DNA of 64,000 bases from Lawsonia intracellularis PHE/MN1-00 (GCF_000055945.1 NC_008014.1:62001-126000), one strand, 5' to 3'; counted from the stretch's first letter, positions 43,001 to 53,545 are shown. Notes: generated from the letters alone by a model not told the origin. Numbers and translations: made by a program.

Positions 43001-43190
43001 AAGAGGAAAAAATGATAAACACTTTATTTCTAGAAAAAACTTTTATGCTATATTGAACTAGCCAACTATAAAATCCATACATATCCCATGTTAAACTCTT
43101 AATACAATAAGTTTCATACATATACATATGAGTATATCTTCTACAAAAGAATAAAAAAATAAGAATAAAGTATATAAATATCGTTAACAT
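40038..43190 (-). CDS. Autotransporter-like outer-membrane protein with eight 47-residue tandem repeats
   Basis: 1050 aa, ATG start with AGG about 13 bases upstream. The long leader has two hydrophobic regions and ends FLCVYLTAGEAFS then ISSIK. Residues 88-480 are eight near-identical 47-residue repeats plus a partial ninth, each with a PPPP turn, LSLGDSQDLGSD, SSSS and SSFDDGH: acidic, unstructured, stalk-like. Shorter degenerate units follow, then VVVTQPK, a Cys/Gly hairpin (GATAGGAIGCGIDW; GCSVGAGVGCVICC) and FLLPGYNYKGQVCSLFG. The barrel is complete with YYGWGT and SIGLRSQY and ends QIRYHY. Here the motif precedes the hairpin, the reverse of the usual order. Confidence 0.75.
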   Translation of the reverse strand: MLTIFIYFILIFLFFCRRYTHMYMYETYCIKSLTWDMYGFYSWLVQYSIKVFSRNKVFIIFSSFLCVYLTAGEAFSISSIKRGYNSPSPPPPSLVDLSLGDSQDLGSDSSSSGSLLGSFQDLSSESSFDDGHNPSPPPPSLVDLSLGDSQDLGSDSSSSGSLLGSFQDLSSESSFDDGHNPSPPPPSLVDLSLGDSQDLGSDSSSSGSLLGSFQDLSSESSFDDGHNPSPPPPSLVDLSLGDSQDLGSDSSSSGSLLGSFQDLSSESSFDDGHNPSPPPPSLVDLSLGDSQDLGSDSSSSGSLLGSFQDLSSESSFDDGHNPSPPPPSLVDLSLGDSQDLGSDSSSSGSLLGSFQDLSSESSFDDGHNPSPPPPSLVDLSLGDSQDLGSDSSSSGSLLGSFQDLSSESSFDDGHNPSPPPPSLVDLSLGDSQDLGSDSSSSGSLLGSFQDLSSESSFDDGHNPSPPPPSLVDLSLGDSQDLGSDLSLGDSQYLGSDSPSSDLSLGDSQYLGSDSPYSSDSGEEDNSSFSYTHDGISRRPCILSEFDGVNSSTSSIDTVVVTQPKGFSENHACLDTVKAVCVGATAGGAIGCGIDWICSCLGISSNVGLYSACGTCGCSVGAGVGCVICCVGHYWKELYKKDRLCLASPNSVLGKCDSHTDSRSSEGSSSEKNHSTITQTQQCSNTEKNKLLGVDKTTAFLLPGYNYKGQVCSLFGIQHMLLDTSKRISTTVKMLGMKACSSNITANEHTRFGSHFRRLASKKSKHIFSGITNNIPYRITTSLDSYCSNMEYKAASGQMGVLFDLWPTLTAGFIYGRHNDRVQKTNGMQGDLKSSSVSTRKKLDSLSAVVAWNTKKNGFIGHIVTYYGWGTVTNIRSVPHADCMVKTKGTSEIQSIAGLIQLGYNLQLSSEIVCIPYVEYMFSSIRCAGYQEYTGILPSKFTRNNEQTQEKSIGLRSQYKVSQNSQLQGWISYVSGQYHFAEFKSTLLGIPNIRYSVSIPSYKKEYSGTEIGMIHESKLTSRCTIGAHMIIHLYHNSVYNMYTGAQIRYHY
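41745..42940 (-). repeat. Tandem repeat, 141-bp unit, eight copies plus a partial ninth
   Basis: The marker GGAGGGGGTGGGG recurs nine times at 141-base spacing. Copies differ at only a few bases, such as an A/G change in gagccaag/gaaccaag. Because 141 is divisible by three, changes in copy number alter length but not frame. Confidence 0.9.
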
Positions 43191-43256
43191 AATATAAAAC
43201 TACCTTAGTAGATTATTGTATTAATAATATACAATATAATAGTTAAATAAAAAATA

Positions 43257-43620
43257 TAAAGGACTTAAAGACAATAATAATAGATGAATGTAATATAAAA
43301 TACTTTATAGAATAATATAAAAGATAAGATATAAACAAACAAACTATGTTACATTGTCAAAAATCAAAATAAAATATCACTAATTTTTTATAACACTTTA
43401 TAATATATAAATTCCTCATTAAGTTATAGATTTATAATATCTAATAGTTAAACAAAATAGATAAATAATTTAAAAGCAATAATAATAATAATAATAATAA
43501 TAGATATAAGAGGATGTAGAATACCTTATAGAATAAGGTAAAAGATAAGATGTAAAAAACTAAATTATACTACACTATCAAAAATCAAAAATAAAATACC
43601 ACTAGTTTTTACAACATTCC
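43257..43620. repeat. Diverged tandem duplication of an intergenic segment, with (AAT)8
   Basis: Two segments, about 43257-43400 and 43466-43610, share the same order of words: caataataa, ctttatagaataa, aaaagataagat, atcaaaaataaaata and accactag. The second copy holds eight AAT units at 43478-43501. This duplicated the downstream region of the 43648 gene or the promoter region of the 43190 gene. Confidence 0.6.
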
Positions 43621-43647
43621 CTATGAAAACTCTCACAATATATTCTA

Positions 43648-45375
43648 TTAAAATGTATAGCGTAATTGAAAAAAAACATGTTGCCCCCCATAGTTTTTTT
43701 GTACTTTTTTAATATATGATGTTCCATTTACATAAAAATGGGCAGTCTCTGTTAAAGCAGTTTGATAGGATAATCCAAACTCTGCCTGTAGATACTGTTC
43801 CTTTTGGACAGGAAAAGATACCGTATACATATATTGGTTAGGTATAACTGATAGAGTAGAATACACTCCTTTTGTCTTTTGCATTCCAGAAGTACCTGCA
43901 ATCCATATTTGAAGACACGTTAAAGGAGTCGGCTTCCAATTACTACATAAGCCAATACGTTTTTCATGAATAATCTTCATATCATCAGTAAATGAACATG
44001 GTAATAATCCTAGCTTTTCTTGATAGCCACCTCTTTGTACCATTGAAACCATATATTCAATATATGGCGTCATAGATACACCATGTCGTATGTCTATAGG
44101 ATATCCTATGTGGATAAGTCCACCTACAGAACTAATACTTGACGATCCTTTTGTATGTACTTCTTTTCCTCCACGTGAAAATCTTCGTATATTCTTTGCC
44201 TTACCCCAACCATAGCAAGTTGAAAGACTTCCCATAATACCTACTTTATCTAAATCAAACATCACCATCGTGGAGAAACTATCTACATCTAATGTAGTAC
44301 CTAATATTCCTAATGCTGACGAAACGTTTCCTTTATACTCTTTAACTTTCCCTTTTTGATGACCATACACAATTCCTAACGATACATTAGAAGTAATATC
44401 TACTATACAACCTACTTGTTCTGGAGATATCTTATCTTCAATACTATACTTCTGACTATCTATACTACCATTGGCTTGATACAATTTTAATGCTTGAAAA
44501 ACATTAAAATGTCGCATGCTACTTCCAGAAGTACTGAAATACTTCATCTGCTTTACTGGCTTTCTTGTAAGACGTGCACCCCTATTGTATGTTAGGGCAT
44601 ATGCTTCACCTGTATTAAGTCTCTCCTGATATCCTTTTAAAACTAAGTCCCTTAATGTCATAGATAGTTGTGTAGACACATCTAAAAGTACATGTCGCAT
44701 ACTGGCTAATGCATTACGTTGATCTTGATAATTATAGCCTGAACTAATAAAAACACTTTCTTTAATAGGACCAGATGATGAAGAAAAAATTTTACTTCCA
44801 CTTGAACAACGTGAAGAACTTCCCTGTTGGCCTAATGGATTAGGAGGGGTTATCACAGGAGTACTAACAAAGTTACCTTCCTCATAACATGATTTCTCTC
44901 TTTGACATTCTCCAGTTGAAGAATCTTCTTCTGAAAATAATGAAGAAATTAGATTCCCAACCCATTGAAATACTATACATCCTGATGTAAGAACTGTTTC
45001 AAAACTAGAACATTGAGCATGACACCCTTCTGAAAAGAAACTTCTCATTGTCCCATAAAATTCTAAAGGGTGACAAAATGGATTAGGACAACTTTCAGAA
45101 TACATCTCACTAGATATCGTAGGACAACATCCTGTATTTTCCTCTTCTTCTGTTTTCTCAAAATCTTCTGTTATTATAAAAAACTCTGGACTTGTATTAG
45201 GATGAGCAACTGCTGGATTTTCTAACACACTTTGTGCATTTGATACACCACATTCTTCATTATTATACATAGCAAAAACATCTTCAACACAAAAACATAT
45301 ATACAATATAAAAGAAAAGCATTGTATTATTTTTTTTACATTACTTATAGTAATCCAAAATAACTTAAAAAGCAT
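43648..45375 (-). CDS. Autotransporter-like outer-membrane protein, short passenger
   Basis: 575 aa, ATG start with GAAGGT seven bases upstream. The leader is FSFILYICFCVEDVFA then MYNNE. The passenger is short, acidic and Cys-containing (CHAQCSSFETV), with one hydrophobic stretch (VLTSGCIVFQWVG) but no true Gly hairpin, and PVITPPNP in place of the usual motif. The helix is SSGYNYQDQRNALASMRH, a diverged PGY...SSL..MQ. The barrel is also diverged (CYGWGK, NIRRFSRGG, RIGLCSNW) and ends QLRYTF. It is intact but drifting. Confidence 0.7.
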   Translation of the reverse strand: MLFKLFWITISNVKKIIQCFSFILYICFCVEDVFAMYNNEECGVSNAQSVLENPAVAHPNTSPEFFIITEDFEKTEEEENTGCCPTISSEMYSESCPNPFCHPLEFYGTMRSFFSEGCHAQCSSFETVLTSGCIVFQWVGNLISSLFSEEDSSTGECQREKSCYEEGNFVSTPVITPPNPLGQQGSSSRCSSGSKIFSSSSGPIKESVFISSGYNYQDQRNALASMRHVLLDVSTQLSMTLRDLVLKGYQERLNTGEAYALTYNRGARLTRKPVKQMKYFSTSGSSMRHFNVFQALKLYQANGSIDSQKYSIEDKISPEQVGCIVDITSNVSLGIVYGHQKGKVKEYKGNVSSALGILGTTLDVDSFSTMVMFDLDKVGIMGSLSTCYGWGKAKNIRRFSRGGKEVHTKGSSSISSVGGLIHIGYPIDIRHGVSMTPYIEYMVSMVQRGGYQEKLGLLPCSFTDDMKIIHEKRIGLCSNWKPTPLTCLQIWIAGTSGMQKTKGVYSTLSVIPNQYMYTVSFPVQKEQYLQAEFGLSYQTALTETAHFYVNGTSYIKKVQKNYGGQHVFFQLRYTF

Positions 45376-45750
45376 ATAATACCTTCTATCAATACTCTAA
45401 ACATAGAGAACTATAAAAACTATTCTAAAAGAATTATGTTATGATTTTATTATTTAAATAAGATTTTTATAAAGAAAGAATAAAAGATAAGGACTTCATA
45501 CAATAAAAAATAAATATATTATTTATTATAAGATCCTAATATAAATTAAAATAGCCTATTATAATTAATATTAATATATAGATATATTGTGTAACAATTG
45601 CTACAACATGTTTATATAATTAATATAATTGTGTGATACTGATTTTAATAAATAGAGAGGTTCTATTCACCTAATAAATATTCATAACAAGATAGACACT
45701 ATATACTTCAAGGTTGTATTTATATTATAAAAAATATATAACGTCAAACA

Positions 45751-45810
45751 CTATTATAAAAAATAGTAAATTATTATAAAAAATAGTAAATTATTATAAA
45801 AAATAGTAAA
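45751..45810. repeat. Three tandem 20-bp repeats
   Basis: The 20-base unit TTATTATAAAAAATAGTAAA is repeated three times; only the first base of copy one differs. Confidence 0.85.
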
Positions 45811-45878
45811 TTTTTTCTTAATCTATTGTTCTAAATGAATATTTTATATAATACCTATACTATATCTTAATAATATAA

Positions 45879-45927
45879 AGCAACTATCTATCTTTTATAT
45901 AAAATTAATAAAAGATAGATAGTTGCT
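45879..45927 (-). terminator. Long perfect hairpin downstream of the 46008 gene
   Basis: A perfect 20-base stem begins AGCAACTATCTATC and has a nine-base loop. It lies about 80 bases after the minus-strand stop. It is followed by AT-rich sequence with short T runs. Confidence 0.65.
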
Positions 45928-46007
45928 ACAATATATACATATATAACTATTTGTAGCTATAAAATAGTATGTATTAATTATCTTATTGTATATATTTTCT
46001 TATTACT

Positions 46008-47867
46008 TCAATACGTATATTGTACTTGAGCGACTATATTCTGATTATCAACTTTACTCCATTTATTAAGACGAAAAAGCCCACTCAGACTAACGCTTAC
46101 ATTATCTGAAAATGTACCATCATAAGAGACTCCCAGCTCTGTTCTAATATACTGGTACTTCTTAGCATAGGTAGAAAGGTTATGTCTGTAATAAGAAGAC
46201 AAGTATGAAGAAGATATCAAACTATTTGTTTTACTATATCCAGATATACCTGCAACCCAAAGTTGCATTGAAGAATTCATTGATACCCCTATGTCACTCC
46301 GTAGGCCTATACTTTTTTCTAATATCTGCTCTTTATTTTTCCCAAACTTACAAGCACCTGGAGAATACTGCTCTTTATATGAACTCCAACTGACACTAGA
46401 AAACATACATTCAACATAAGGAACCAATGTCACTTGATTCAATAAAAAAAAATTATATCCTAGTTGTACTAATCCACCCAGAAGATTAACCTTAGGAGAG
46501 CCTTTAGTAATAATCTCTTGCCCCTTATGAATAATCTTTCGAGTATTCTTTACTTTCCCCCAATTATAAGAACTTACTAAATGACCTGTTACCCCTGCAT
46601 TTGCTGGGTTCAAAGCAACAATAGCAGAAAGGCCTTCTGTTTCCATTTTAGACTTCACTGAACCTATTGTTGAACCTAGTTGTATCCCTTTATATTCTTT
46701 TGATTCTTTTTTATTGGAGTCATAAGCAAAACCACAAGTTAAACCTGGAGAGAAGTCTAAAAGAACACCTATCTGGCCAGAGCATACTTTTCTTTTATGT
46801 ATATCCTGAGGTTTTATAGATGAAAAAAAACGATAGGGTAAAAAGGATGGCACATCTATTGTTGTAGATAGTGAACCTCTTTTTCTTTTGACAGATACTA
46901 CTTTCCCCTTGTCTTTATTGATATAATTCTTTTTAAAAAAAGAGAAGTCCTGGGATTTAGAGCTATCAGAATAATTTTTTAAAAGCAACATCCGTAATGT
47001 AGTCAATACTTGTTCAGAACCATTACTCAATAAACACTGCATGCTATGTAATGAGCTCATTTGTCCTAATAATGATGCTTCTGCAGTTAGATAGCTTGAG
47101 CTTCGACCTCTACCTCCTGGTTGACTAACAACTGGACTACCTGGACTTGCTGGTTGATGAACAGTTACAGGAGGGAAACTTACAGAAGGACCTTCATCTG
47201 GGGACTCTGGCTCTCTATGTTGATGAGTTCCAGTAGAACCATACATTGTTGTACTTCCCTCTCCTCCAGTCCTTATAGAGTTACTAGTACTATGATCCTC
47301 CCACCCCATCCATCTGTTATAACCACACAAATAACATGCTAATGAAACTCCAGCACCAACACATGCACCACCTACAGAACTTAAGACCCACCCAGCTGGT
47401 CCACATAATGAACTCATACTTGGGTTCATAACTGCCAGCATAGAATACCCTATTGCACCACTACCACAACCACATGCAGTTCCTGCCTCTGCTGCACTTA
47501 CTTCAGGATATGTAGATTGTGGTTGTGAATATGATGGGTAAGAATAATAGCCATTAGCTCCAGAGGAAGAAGAACTTGTTGAGGAAGAACTTGTTGTTGA
47601 CGTTGAACTTAATAAAGGTTGACGCTCTTCTTCACTTCCATTCATAGAAAAAGATTCATTACTATAAAAAAGAATACAAAAACATACTAATGTCGCTACA
47701 ATAAGAAACCTTTTAACTGTGCTTAACAGCTGTATAGGAAAGTATAAAAATAAACGTTTGCCATACTGATAGTTACTTTTAAAATAAAAATATAGTTTGC
47801 TAATAACTACTGTATAAATATATATTATTTTATATATATTCCACATAGTTAGTGAGTAGTTTTTCAT
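46008..47867 (-). CDS. Autotransporter-like outer-membrane protein, hairpin class
   Basis: 619 aa, ATG start with AAAGGAT five bases upstream. A long leader with two hydrophobic parts ends LVCFCILFYSNESFS then MNGSE. A Ser/Thr/Tyr-rich stretch precedes the hairpin (about 130-190: GTACGCGSGAIGYSML; SSVGGACVGAGVSLAC). PVTVHQPA and PVVSQPGG follow. The PGY element is replaced by LTAEASLLGQMSSLHSMQ. The barrel carries SYNWGK instead of YGWG, then NTRKIIHKG and SIGLRSDI, and ends AQVQYTY. It is intact, with sequence drift at several otherwise conserved barrel positions. Confidence 0.72.
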   Translation of the reverse strand: MKNYSLTMWNIYKIIYIYTVVISKLYFYFKSNYQYGKRLFLYFPIQLLSTVKRFLIVATLVCFCILFYSNESFSMNGSEEERQPLLSSTSTTSSSSTSSSSSGANGYYSYPSYSQPQSTYPEVSAAEAGTACGCGSGAIGYSMLAVMNPSMSSLCGPAGWVLSSVGGACVGAGVSLACYLCGYNRWMGWEDHSTSNSIRTGGEGSTTMYGSTGTHQHREPESPDEGPSVSFPPVTVHQPASPGSPVVSQPGGRGRSSSYLTAEASLLGQMSSLHSMQCLLSNGSEQVLTTLRMLLLKNYSDSSKSQDFSFFKKNYINKDKGKVVSVKRKRGSLSTTIDVPSFLPYRFFSSIKPQDIHKRKVCSGQIGVLLDFSPGLTCGFAYDSNKKESKEYKGIQLGSTIGSVKSKMETEGLSAIVALNPANAGVTGHLVSSYNWGKVKNTRKIIHKGQEIITKGSPKVNLLGGLVQLGYNFFLLNQVTLVPYVECMFSSVSWSSYKEQYSPGACKFGKNKEQILEKSIGLRSDIGVSMNSSMQLWVAGISGYSKTNSLISSSYLSSYYRHNLSTYAKKYQYIRTELGVSYDGTFSDNVSVSLSGLFRLNKWSKVDNQNIVAQVQYTY

Positions 47868-48666
47868 TTTTTATCCTTTTATTAACTACTTATTCTATAG
47901 TATGAATATTAAACATTTATATAGTAGAAGATAATTATACTTAATAATATTACCTACTCCCTTACTATATATATATATAACTAAAATATATTTTATATTT
48001 TATATATTCTTTAATCAATATTTTTTCACAAAAGAAAAATAAAGTATTATTTTATATAATTAAAAAAAATGCAATACAAATTTTGTACTGCATTTTTTAT
48101 AATTATAAAATTTAATTGTATAAAGTTTATTTATATTTTATTAAATATATAATACAAATATAGTATATACATATAATAAAATTATATACTTATATAAAGT
48201 ATTTTTTTCTACATTTAAAATATGTATATTTAGATTTGATATAAAAATTAATATAAATTTATACAAATAATTATAATTAAGATATTATTGTATACTTATG
48301 ATAGAAAAATATTAATATTTTATTATTTATAAATATAATCTATACTTTAATATAAACATATTAATATTCATATATTAGAATTATATATCAAAATATACAT
48401 ATTAAATATATATTAATTATAATATATTAATATATATATATAATATTTTTATAGACTTTTTAATATTTAATAACTTTTTAATTAATGTATTATTAAATAC
48501 TATAGTTATATAATACAAATATTTTTTTCATATTAGAACATAATTGTGTGCTATACATATAGTATAATAAATATGAATTTATTATATATTACTCTATTTG
48601 TATAAACTGCTATCCCATCTACTGGTGTGTGTATGTATAAATTTATTTTTCTGTACCAACTTATTA
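47868..48666. other. AT-rich intergenic spacer with a bidirectional hairpin
   Basis: About 800 bases of AT-only sequence. The only structure recognised is the hairpin at 48062-48098. Confidence 0.4.
48062..48098. terminator. Bidirectional terminator-like hairpin
   Basis: ATGCAATACAAA pairs with TTTGTACTGCAT with one mismatch. It is flanked by an A run on one side and TTTTTT on the other, so it resembles an intrinsic terminator in both directions. Confidence 0.55.
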
Positions 48667-49317
<651 letters not shown>

Positions 49318-50159
49318 CTATCTAACGTCGTTATCTATAATTATAAATACAAAAATAATAGTCTATCATTAATAATCTGGCATTAACCTAAGAATAGTAA
49401 CCCTTTAAAAAACATATTTTTTTAGATAGGGATAAATACATTTAGACTAGTATGTAGTAAATATTAAAGATACCTATTAGCTATATTGATGTATGTTGTT
49501 ATCGTTAAACAACACAAGTAAGGAAGGATATAAATAACCTAACAACTCTAGATAAAACATATAGCAAAAGAATATCTAATTTATTAGAATTGTTCTTTAA
49601 AATGATAATAGTCACAAAAAAATAGAAGTCAAATTTTATCTTAACATGTAGTTCTTACAATAAAAAATATCAATTTTACAGATATAAACACTACTTTTTA
49701 TCATTTATATAATAACTATTAGTATTCACATAATATATATATAATTTGTCATAACTAAATACAACATTATACTCTAAACAAAAACATATCCATTGTTTTT
49801 TAGAAGCTACAATAGCTAAATCTATTATCACCTATTTTGAAAGAACATCCCCATATCTATTAGCTATAACTAAAAATAAATGTTTTTCACCTCACAAGTT
49901 ATTTGATAATGCGCCCTTTTAGCTATTCATATTTGTATAAAAACCTTTCACTCTCTAGTGACAATATTGTCCAAAAACTTCTTTAATTACATTCTTTTTA
50001 TCACTAACCGTATAGTGTATGTAATAGTTAATACATATTTACCTATTAATAATACATAGATATAACATATACGTTCATAATAGAACTATCTATTACAGTT
50101 AATGATAACTAATGACAATCAATAACTATTTTTATCTGTAAAAAAGATGACATTTATCA

Positions 50160-50177
50160 GTCGTCAAAATAACCACT
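50160..50177 (-). promoter_or_regulatory. Iteron-like site (inverted copy 1)
   Basis: It reads AGTGGTTATTTTGACGAC on the minus strand, matching the motif of the five iterons at 55238-55340. Confidence 0.6.
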
Positions 50178-50373
50178 CTTCAAATATAATCATTTGATTT
50201 ATTTAATTAAATTTAAAAAAACTAAAATACACTAATAAATAATGACACCTAATAATACCTGATGCACCAATAGATATAACTAAGGATACTTCCATAAGTG
50301 TTGTTTTAATAAAAAACAGAACAAACTATTTCCTTTAGTCATTAGGAAATAGAAGGATTAAATACTGACATTG

Positions 50374-50391
50374 TTCGTCAAAATAACCACT
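50374..50391 (-). promoter_or_regulatory. Iteron-like site (inverted copy 2)
   Basis: It reads AGTGGTTATTTTGACGAA on the minus strand, differing from copy 1 only at the last base. Confidence 0.6.
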
Positions 50392-50681
50392 AAGACATAA
50401 TAACTTATTAAAATAATTTATTTTATTGAATTTTGATATGCAAAAATGTATATCTATTCTTTCTCTTTATGAATAAAAAAGTTTGCTCTATTTTTAAAGT
50501 TAATGATACGTTAATAAAGATAATGTATTACTTAGTCATCTATTGACAGTTAGTTATTATAACTAGTTGTTTTTAAGAGCAATAAGGTGTCATTAACAGA
50601 TAATTACAGACGAATTTTACCATCTGATTCATAATATATGAAAAATATTACTATAACACTTAGTATATATACTGACATCCT

Positions 50682-50699
50682 TCGGCAAAATGTCCACCT
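50682..50699 (-). promoter_or_regulatory. Iteron-like site (inverted copy 3)
   Basis: It reads GGTGGACATTTTGCCGAA on the minus strand, an exact copy of the iteron at 55323-55340. Confidence 0.65.
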
Positions 50700-50869
50700 T
50701 TTTACATATCAAAAAATCGTCATAGACGATTAATATCTAACTAGTTTTATCAATAATTTTTTATTAAAAAAAATTAATACAACTAGATATAGCTAATGAT
50801 AGTATGCTATTATTACTAACTGTCATTAATTGTAACCAGACTAGTATTAACAGTAATGAGCCATCATAA

Positions 50870-52216
50870 TTACTTGTGTTGTGATGATATTCTCTTCTTA
50901 GAAGGTAATGCTTCTGCTGTTCTATTTAATAATACAAGGTTTGTACGTGAAAGAAGACTTGTAGATTCAAGAACCTTTTTTTCAACAAGCTCTGCAATAG
51001 CCTCTCGAATCTGTCGACGTGTCTCTTTTAAAGGAACATGAGGATCCATATTCAACGCTAAAGCTAATGTCATAATATTACCACGAAAGACAGGATTATC
51101 TCTATGAGACTGACAAAAACGATACATTGCCTTAGCAATACTACCCCTAATTTGGAAACGCTTTGTAATATTGATCCATGTAAGACTATTCGCCAAATAC
51201 ATTTGATAGAAAAAAGGATTTACAGTGACAGAAATTTCTCTATCTTTTGGTCGAAGACGTAAGTTAGAAATAATTTGAGAAAGATCATATTGGAGGTCTT
51301 CACCTTTTTCACGTACAAAAAGCTGCATCGATCCTAAGGCTAAACTCTTTAAGCTGGTAATAAGCTTCTCATAATGATTTGCTCCTGGCCGCTTATGACC
51401 CATAAGACGTAAAATAGGAAGAACAGGACCTCTATATGTAAATGAAAGAGGAAGTGTATTCTTACTATTACCAATCAATGTTGCTGTTTGTTCTGGCGAA
51501 AGTTTAGCTGGTGGGAGATCATCCACAAGCTGCTCCATATCATCATCATTTTGTCTTTGAGTTTTACGAGTTGGTGTCCGATCTAACTTTCCCATCTCAA
51601 TAATAGCTAATAGAGCCATAAGAGCATCCTCTTCTTCTATACTCAACTTTGGCCCTGTATATATGATTTCACCCCATGGACCTGAAGAAACAAGCTCATT
51701 AATGAGATAGCAAGATGACTCTACAATTTTTGACTTATCCTGAATAGATGCCTTTAAATTCTTTACAATAATATCTCTTCGTCCTTTTTCTTTATTATTC
51801 ATAGGGAAAAAAGGAGAAACACGAGAAATACTTGTAGGATATCCACACCAAACTAAGAGATTTCCTTGTTCAGGGGGTGTTTTTTTAACAATAGTCGCAA
51901 CAGCTTTGGTGGTTTCTCTCCCCTGAGCTTCTGCTACTGATAACATAGATTGAGGTGCTTCAACTGGTGTTCTACCTATATCTGCTAATGTAGGACATCC
52001 TGAAGCCTTCCAGTTACGAATAACAGCTTCAAGTAGTGGAGGGAGCTCTGTATGGTGCTCCTGACAAGATTCATATTGAACAGCCAAAATAGTATTATAT
52101 GATCGTAATGCTTCAAGCTCTACTTGGGAAAGATGTAGTGAAGATGCGCTAATCTGTTGACTATTTTTAGTACTCTTCTTTTGTAATGCTAGAGGAGATT
52201 CCTCTTTTTTTGCCAT
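50870..52216 (-). CDS. Probable plasmid replication initiator (TrfA/RepA-like)
   Basis: 448 aa from the ATG at 52216 (MAKKEES), which has GAGGTTAGAG just upstream; a GTG at 52228 lies inside that site and is less likely. The N-terminal third is helical. SRVSPFFPMNNKEKGRR resembles the segment where TrfA-type initiators enter their first winged-helix domain. TYRGPVLPILRLMG and TSLKSLALGSMQLF fit that domain, and NPFFYQMYLANSLTWINI followed by SIAKAMYRFCQSH fits the second. It is divergent from parA and flanked by iterons, the expected target of such a protein. Assignment is by pattern and context; a different DNA-binding role cannot be excluded. Confidence 0.65.
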   Translation of the reverse strand: MAKKEESPLALQKKSTKNSQQISASSLHLSQVELEALRSYNTILAVQYESCQEHHTELPPLLEAVIRNWKASGCPTLADIGRTPVEAPQSMLSVAEAQGRETTKAVATIVKKTPPEQGNLLVWCGYPTSISRVSPFFPMNNKEKGRRDIIVKNLKASIQDKSKIVESSCYLINELVSSGPWGEIIYTGPKLSIEEEDALMALLAIIEMGKLDRTPTRKTQRQNDDDMEQLVDDLPPAKLSPEQTATLIGNSKNTLPLSFTYRGPVLPILRLMGHKRPGANHYEKLITSLKSLALGSMQLFVREKGEDLQYDLSQIISNLRLRPKDREISVTVNPFFYQMYLANSLTWINITKRFQIRGSIAKAMYRFCQSHRDNPVFRGNIMTLALALNMDPHVPLKETRRQIREAIAELVEKKVLESTSLLSRTNLVLLNRTAEALPSKKRISSQHK

Positions 52217-52720
52217 CTCTAACCTCACCTTTCATTACTAAAAACATGTTCTACATTCATCAAGGAACATAACTATCTCGTCAAAGAAAAAATGCTCTAA
52301 AAAGAACTCATTTACTATTATCTCCGATCTAATCCTTACTCTATTAGCTATATTCAACTATCTACACTAGATAAGTAGCAACGATTTTTATATATAGCTA
52401 CAACTAATTCTGGCCTGTTAGATATCTTTTCAAAAAAAGTTTACATAAAGAAAGATATATCTTTCTACTATATAGAAAATACTTTCTTCTATTCCCCCTC
52501 TATCTTAACATTATATATTATATATATTCCTTTTTATTCTAAGGATACTTCTATACTTAATAGATATCTTAAAAAAAAAAAATATCTATACCCAGACAAT
52601 ATATAGCTTATTACGTTCTCATATTCAAGCTATCTAACAACATTTTCTTCTGGTAATTCTTGACTTTTTTTATCTATCATGTGAGAAATACATTTATACT
52701 GTTCAGCTACGGAGACATTA
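52217..52720. promoter_or_regulatory. Divergent rep/parA promoter region with inverted repeats
   Basis: The region holds an 18-base perfect palindrome at 52449-52466 (AGAAAGATATATCTTTCT), two copies of TAGATATCTT at 52419 and 52561, and an inverted pair TAGATAT/ATATCTA at 52561-52588 around a 12-base A run. These are candidate operators through which the partition or replication proteins could regulate themselves. The parA start is set by a GGAGAC site at good spacing. Confidence 0.45.
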
Positions 52721-53545
52721 ATGCTCGCTAAAGTTATTGCCTTTGCAAATCATAAGGGTGGTGTTGGTAAAACAGCAAGTGCTGTAAATGTTGCTTACTG
52801 TCTTACAAAACGTAAACGTCGTGTCCTTGTTGTAGACTGTGATCCTCAGGGAAATGCATCACTTACACTAGGAACAATCTCACCCTATGAACAACCACGA
52901 ACTGTGGCTAACCTTTTTACAGGTCTTTCTTTCTCTACAGCTGCAGTAAGCTCAAAATATGAAAATTTAGATATTATCCCTGCAAATCTTAACGTATATG
53001 CAACAGTAGGAACGCTATCTAATTCTATCAAACGATTTTTTGGCTTTCGACAAGCATTGGATGAAGCAGCACTTAAAGAATACGACTATATTATCCTTGA
53101 CTGCCCACCAACTATTGAGGGGACACTTCTCACAAATGCACTTGTTATCACCGACTATGTGATCATTCCTGTAGGTGTCGAAGACACATATGCATTATCT
53201 GGTGTAAGCCATCTTATTAAAGTAGCTGAGACACTTCGTGCAGATACAGAATCAAATCTTGCAATTATGGGTGTCTTACTAACAATGTTTGATGGACGAA
53301 ATAATGCTGCAAAAACTATCAGAAGTGTTGCAATTGGAACATTTGGCGAAGATATGGTTTTTCAAACAACAATTCCCCGAAATACAACACTAAACAAAGC
53401 TGTCATGAGTAATCGAGCAGTATGTGACTATGATGACAGTTGCTCATCATGCAGAAGCTACAGAGAATTGACACAAGAAATTGAAGTTCGACTAAAAAAT
53501 CCACATGCCCTCATTACAGACACACATCCATTAGAATCAGAGTAG
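52721..53545 (+). CDS. parA: ParA-family partition ATPase
   Basis: 274 aa, ATG with a GGAGAC site upstream. The deviant Walker A motif is HKGGVGKTASAVN at residues 11-23. VLVVDCDPQGNAS (35-47) is the Walker A' aspartate motif, and YIILDCPPT (about 126-134) is Walker B. The length is that of a small ParA without an N-terminal helix-turn-helix. ParA proteins bind DNA nonspecifically when ATP-bound and segregate plasmids with a ParB-type partner. The next gene starts 12 bases downstream and is likely that partner. The gene ends in TAG, showing that amber is a normal stop here. C-terminal Cys residues (CDYDDSCSSCRSY) are uncommon in the family. Confidence 0.92.
   Translation: MLAKVIAFANHKGGVGKTASAVNVAYCLTKRKRRVLVVDCDPQGNASLTLGTISPYEQPRTVANLFTGLSFSTAAVSSKYENLDIIPANLNVYATVGTLSNSIKRFFGFRQALDEAALKEYDYIILDCPPTIEGTLLTNALVITDYVIIPVGVEDTYALSGVSHLIKVAETLRADTESNLAIMGVLLTMFDGRNNAAKTIRSVAIGTFGEDMVFQTTIPRNTTLNKAVMSNRAVCDYDDSCSSCRSYRELTQEIEVRLKNPHALITDTHPLESE

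Larger units (their letters stand above)
45376..46007. other. AT-rich intergenic spacer with a triple repeat and terminator
   Basis: It contains the three 20-base repeats at 45751-45810 and the terminator at 45879-45927. No gene was seen. Confidence 0.5.
49321..50869. other. Non-coding region downstream of the replication initiator, with dispersed iteron-like sites
   Basis: This 1.5-kb region has no convincing gene. It holds three inverted copies of the iteron motif at 50160, 50374 and 50682, each preceded within about 10 bases by TGACAT. Other short words such as TAATGACA recur. It may be part of the origin or a copy-control region. Confidence 0.5.
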
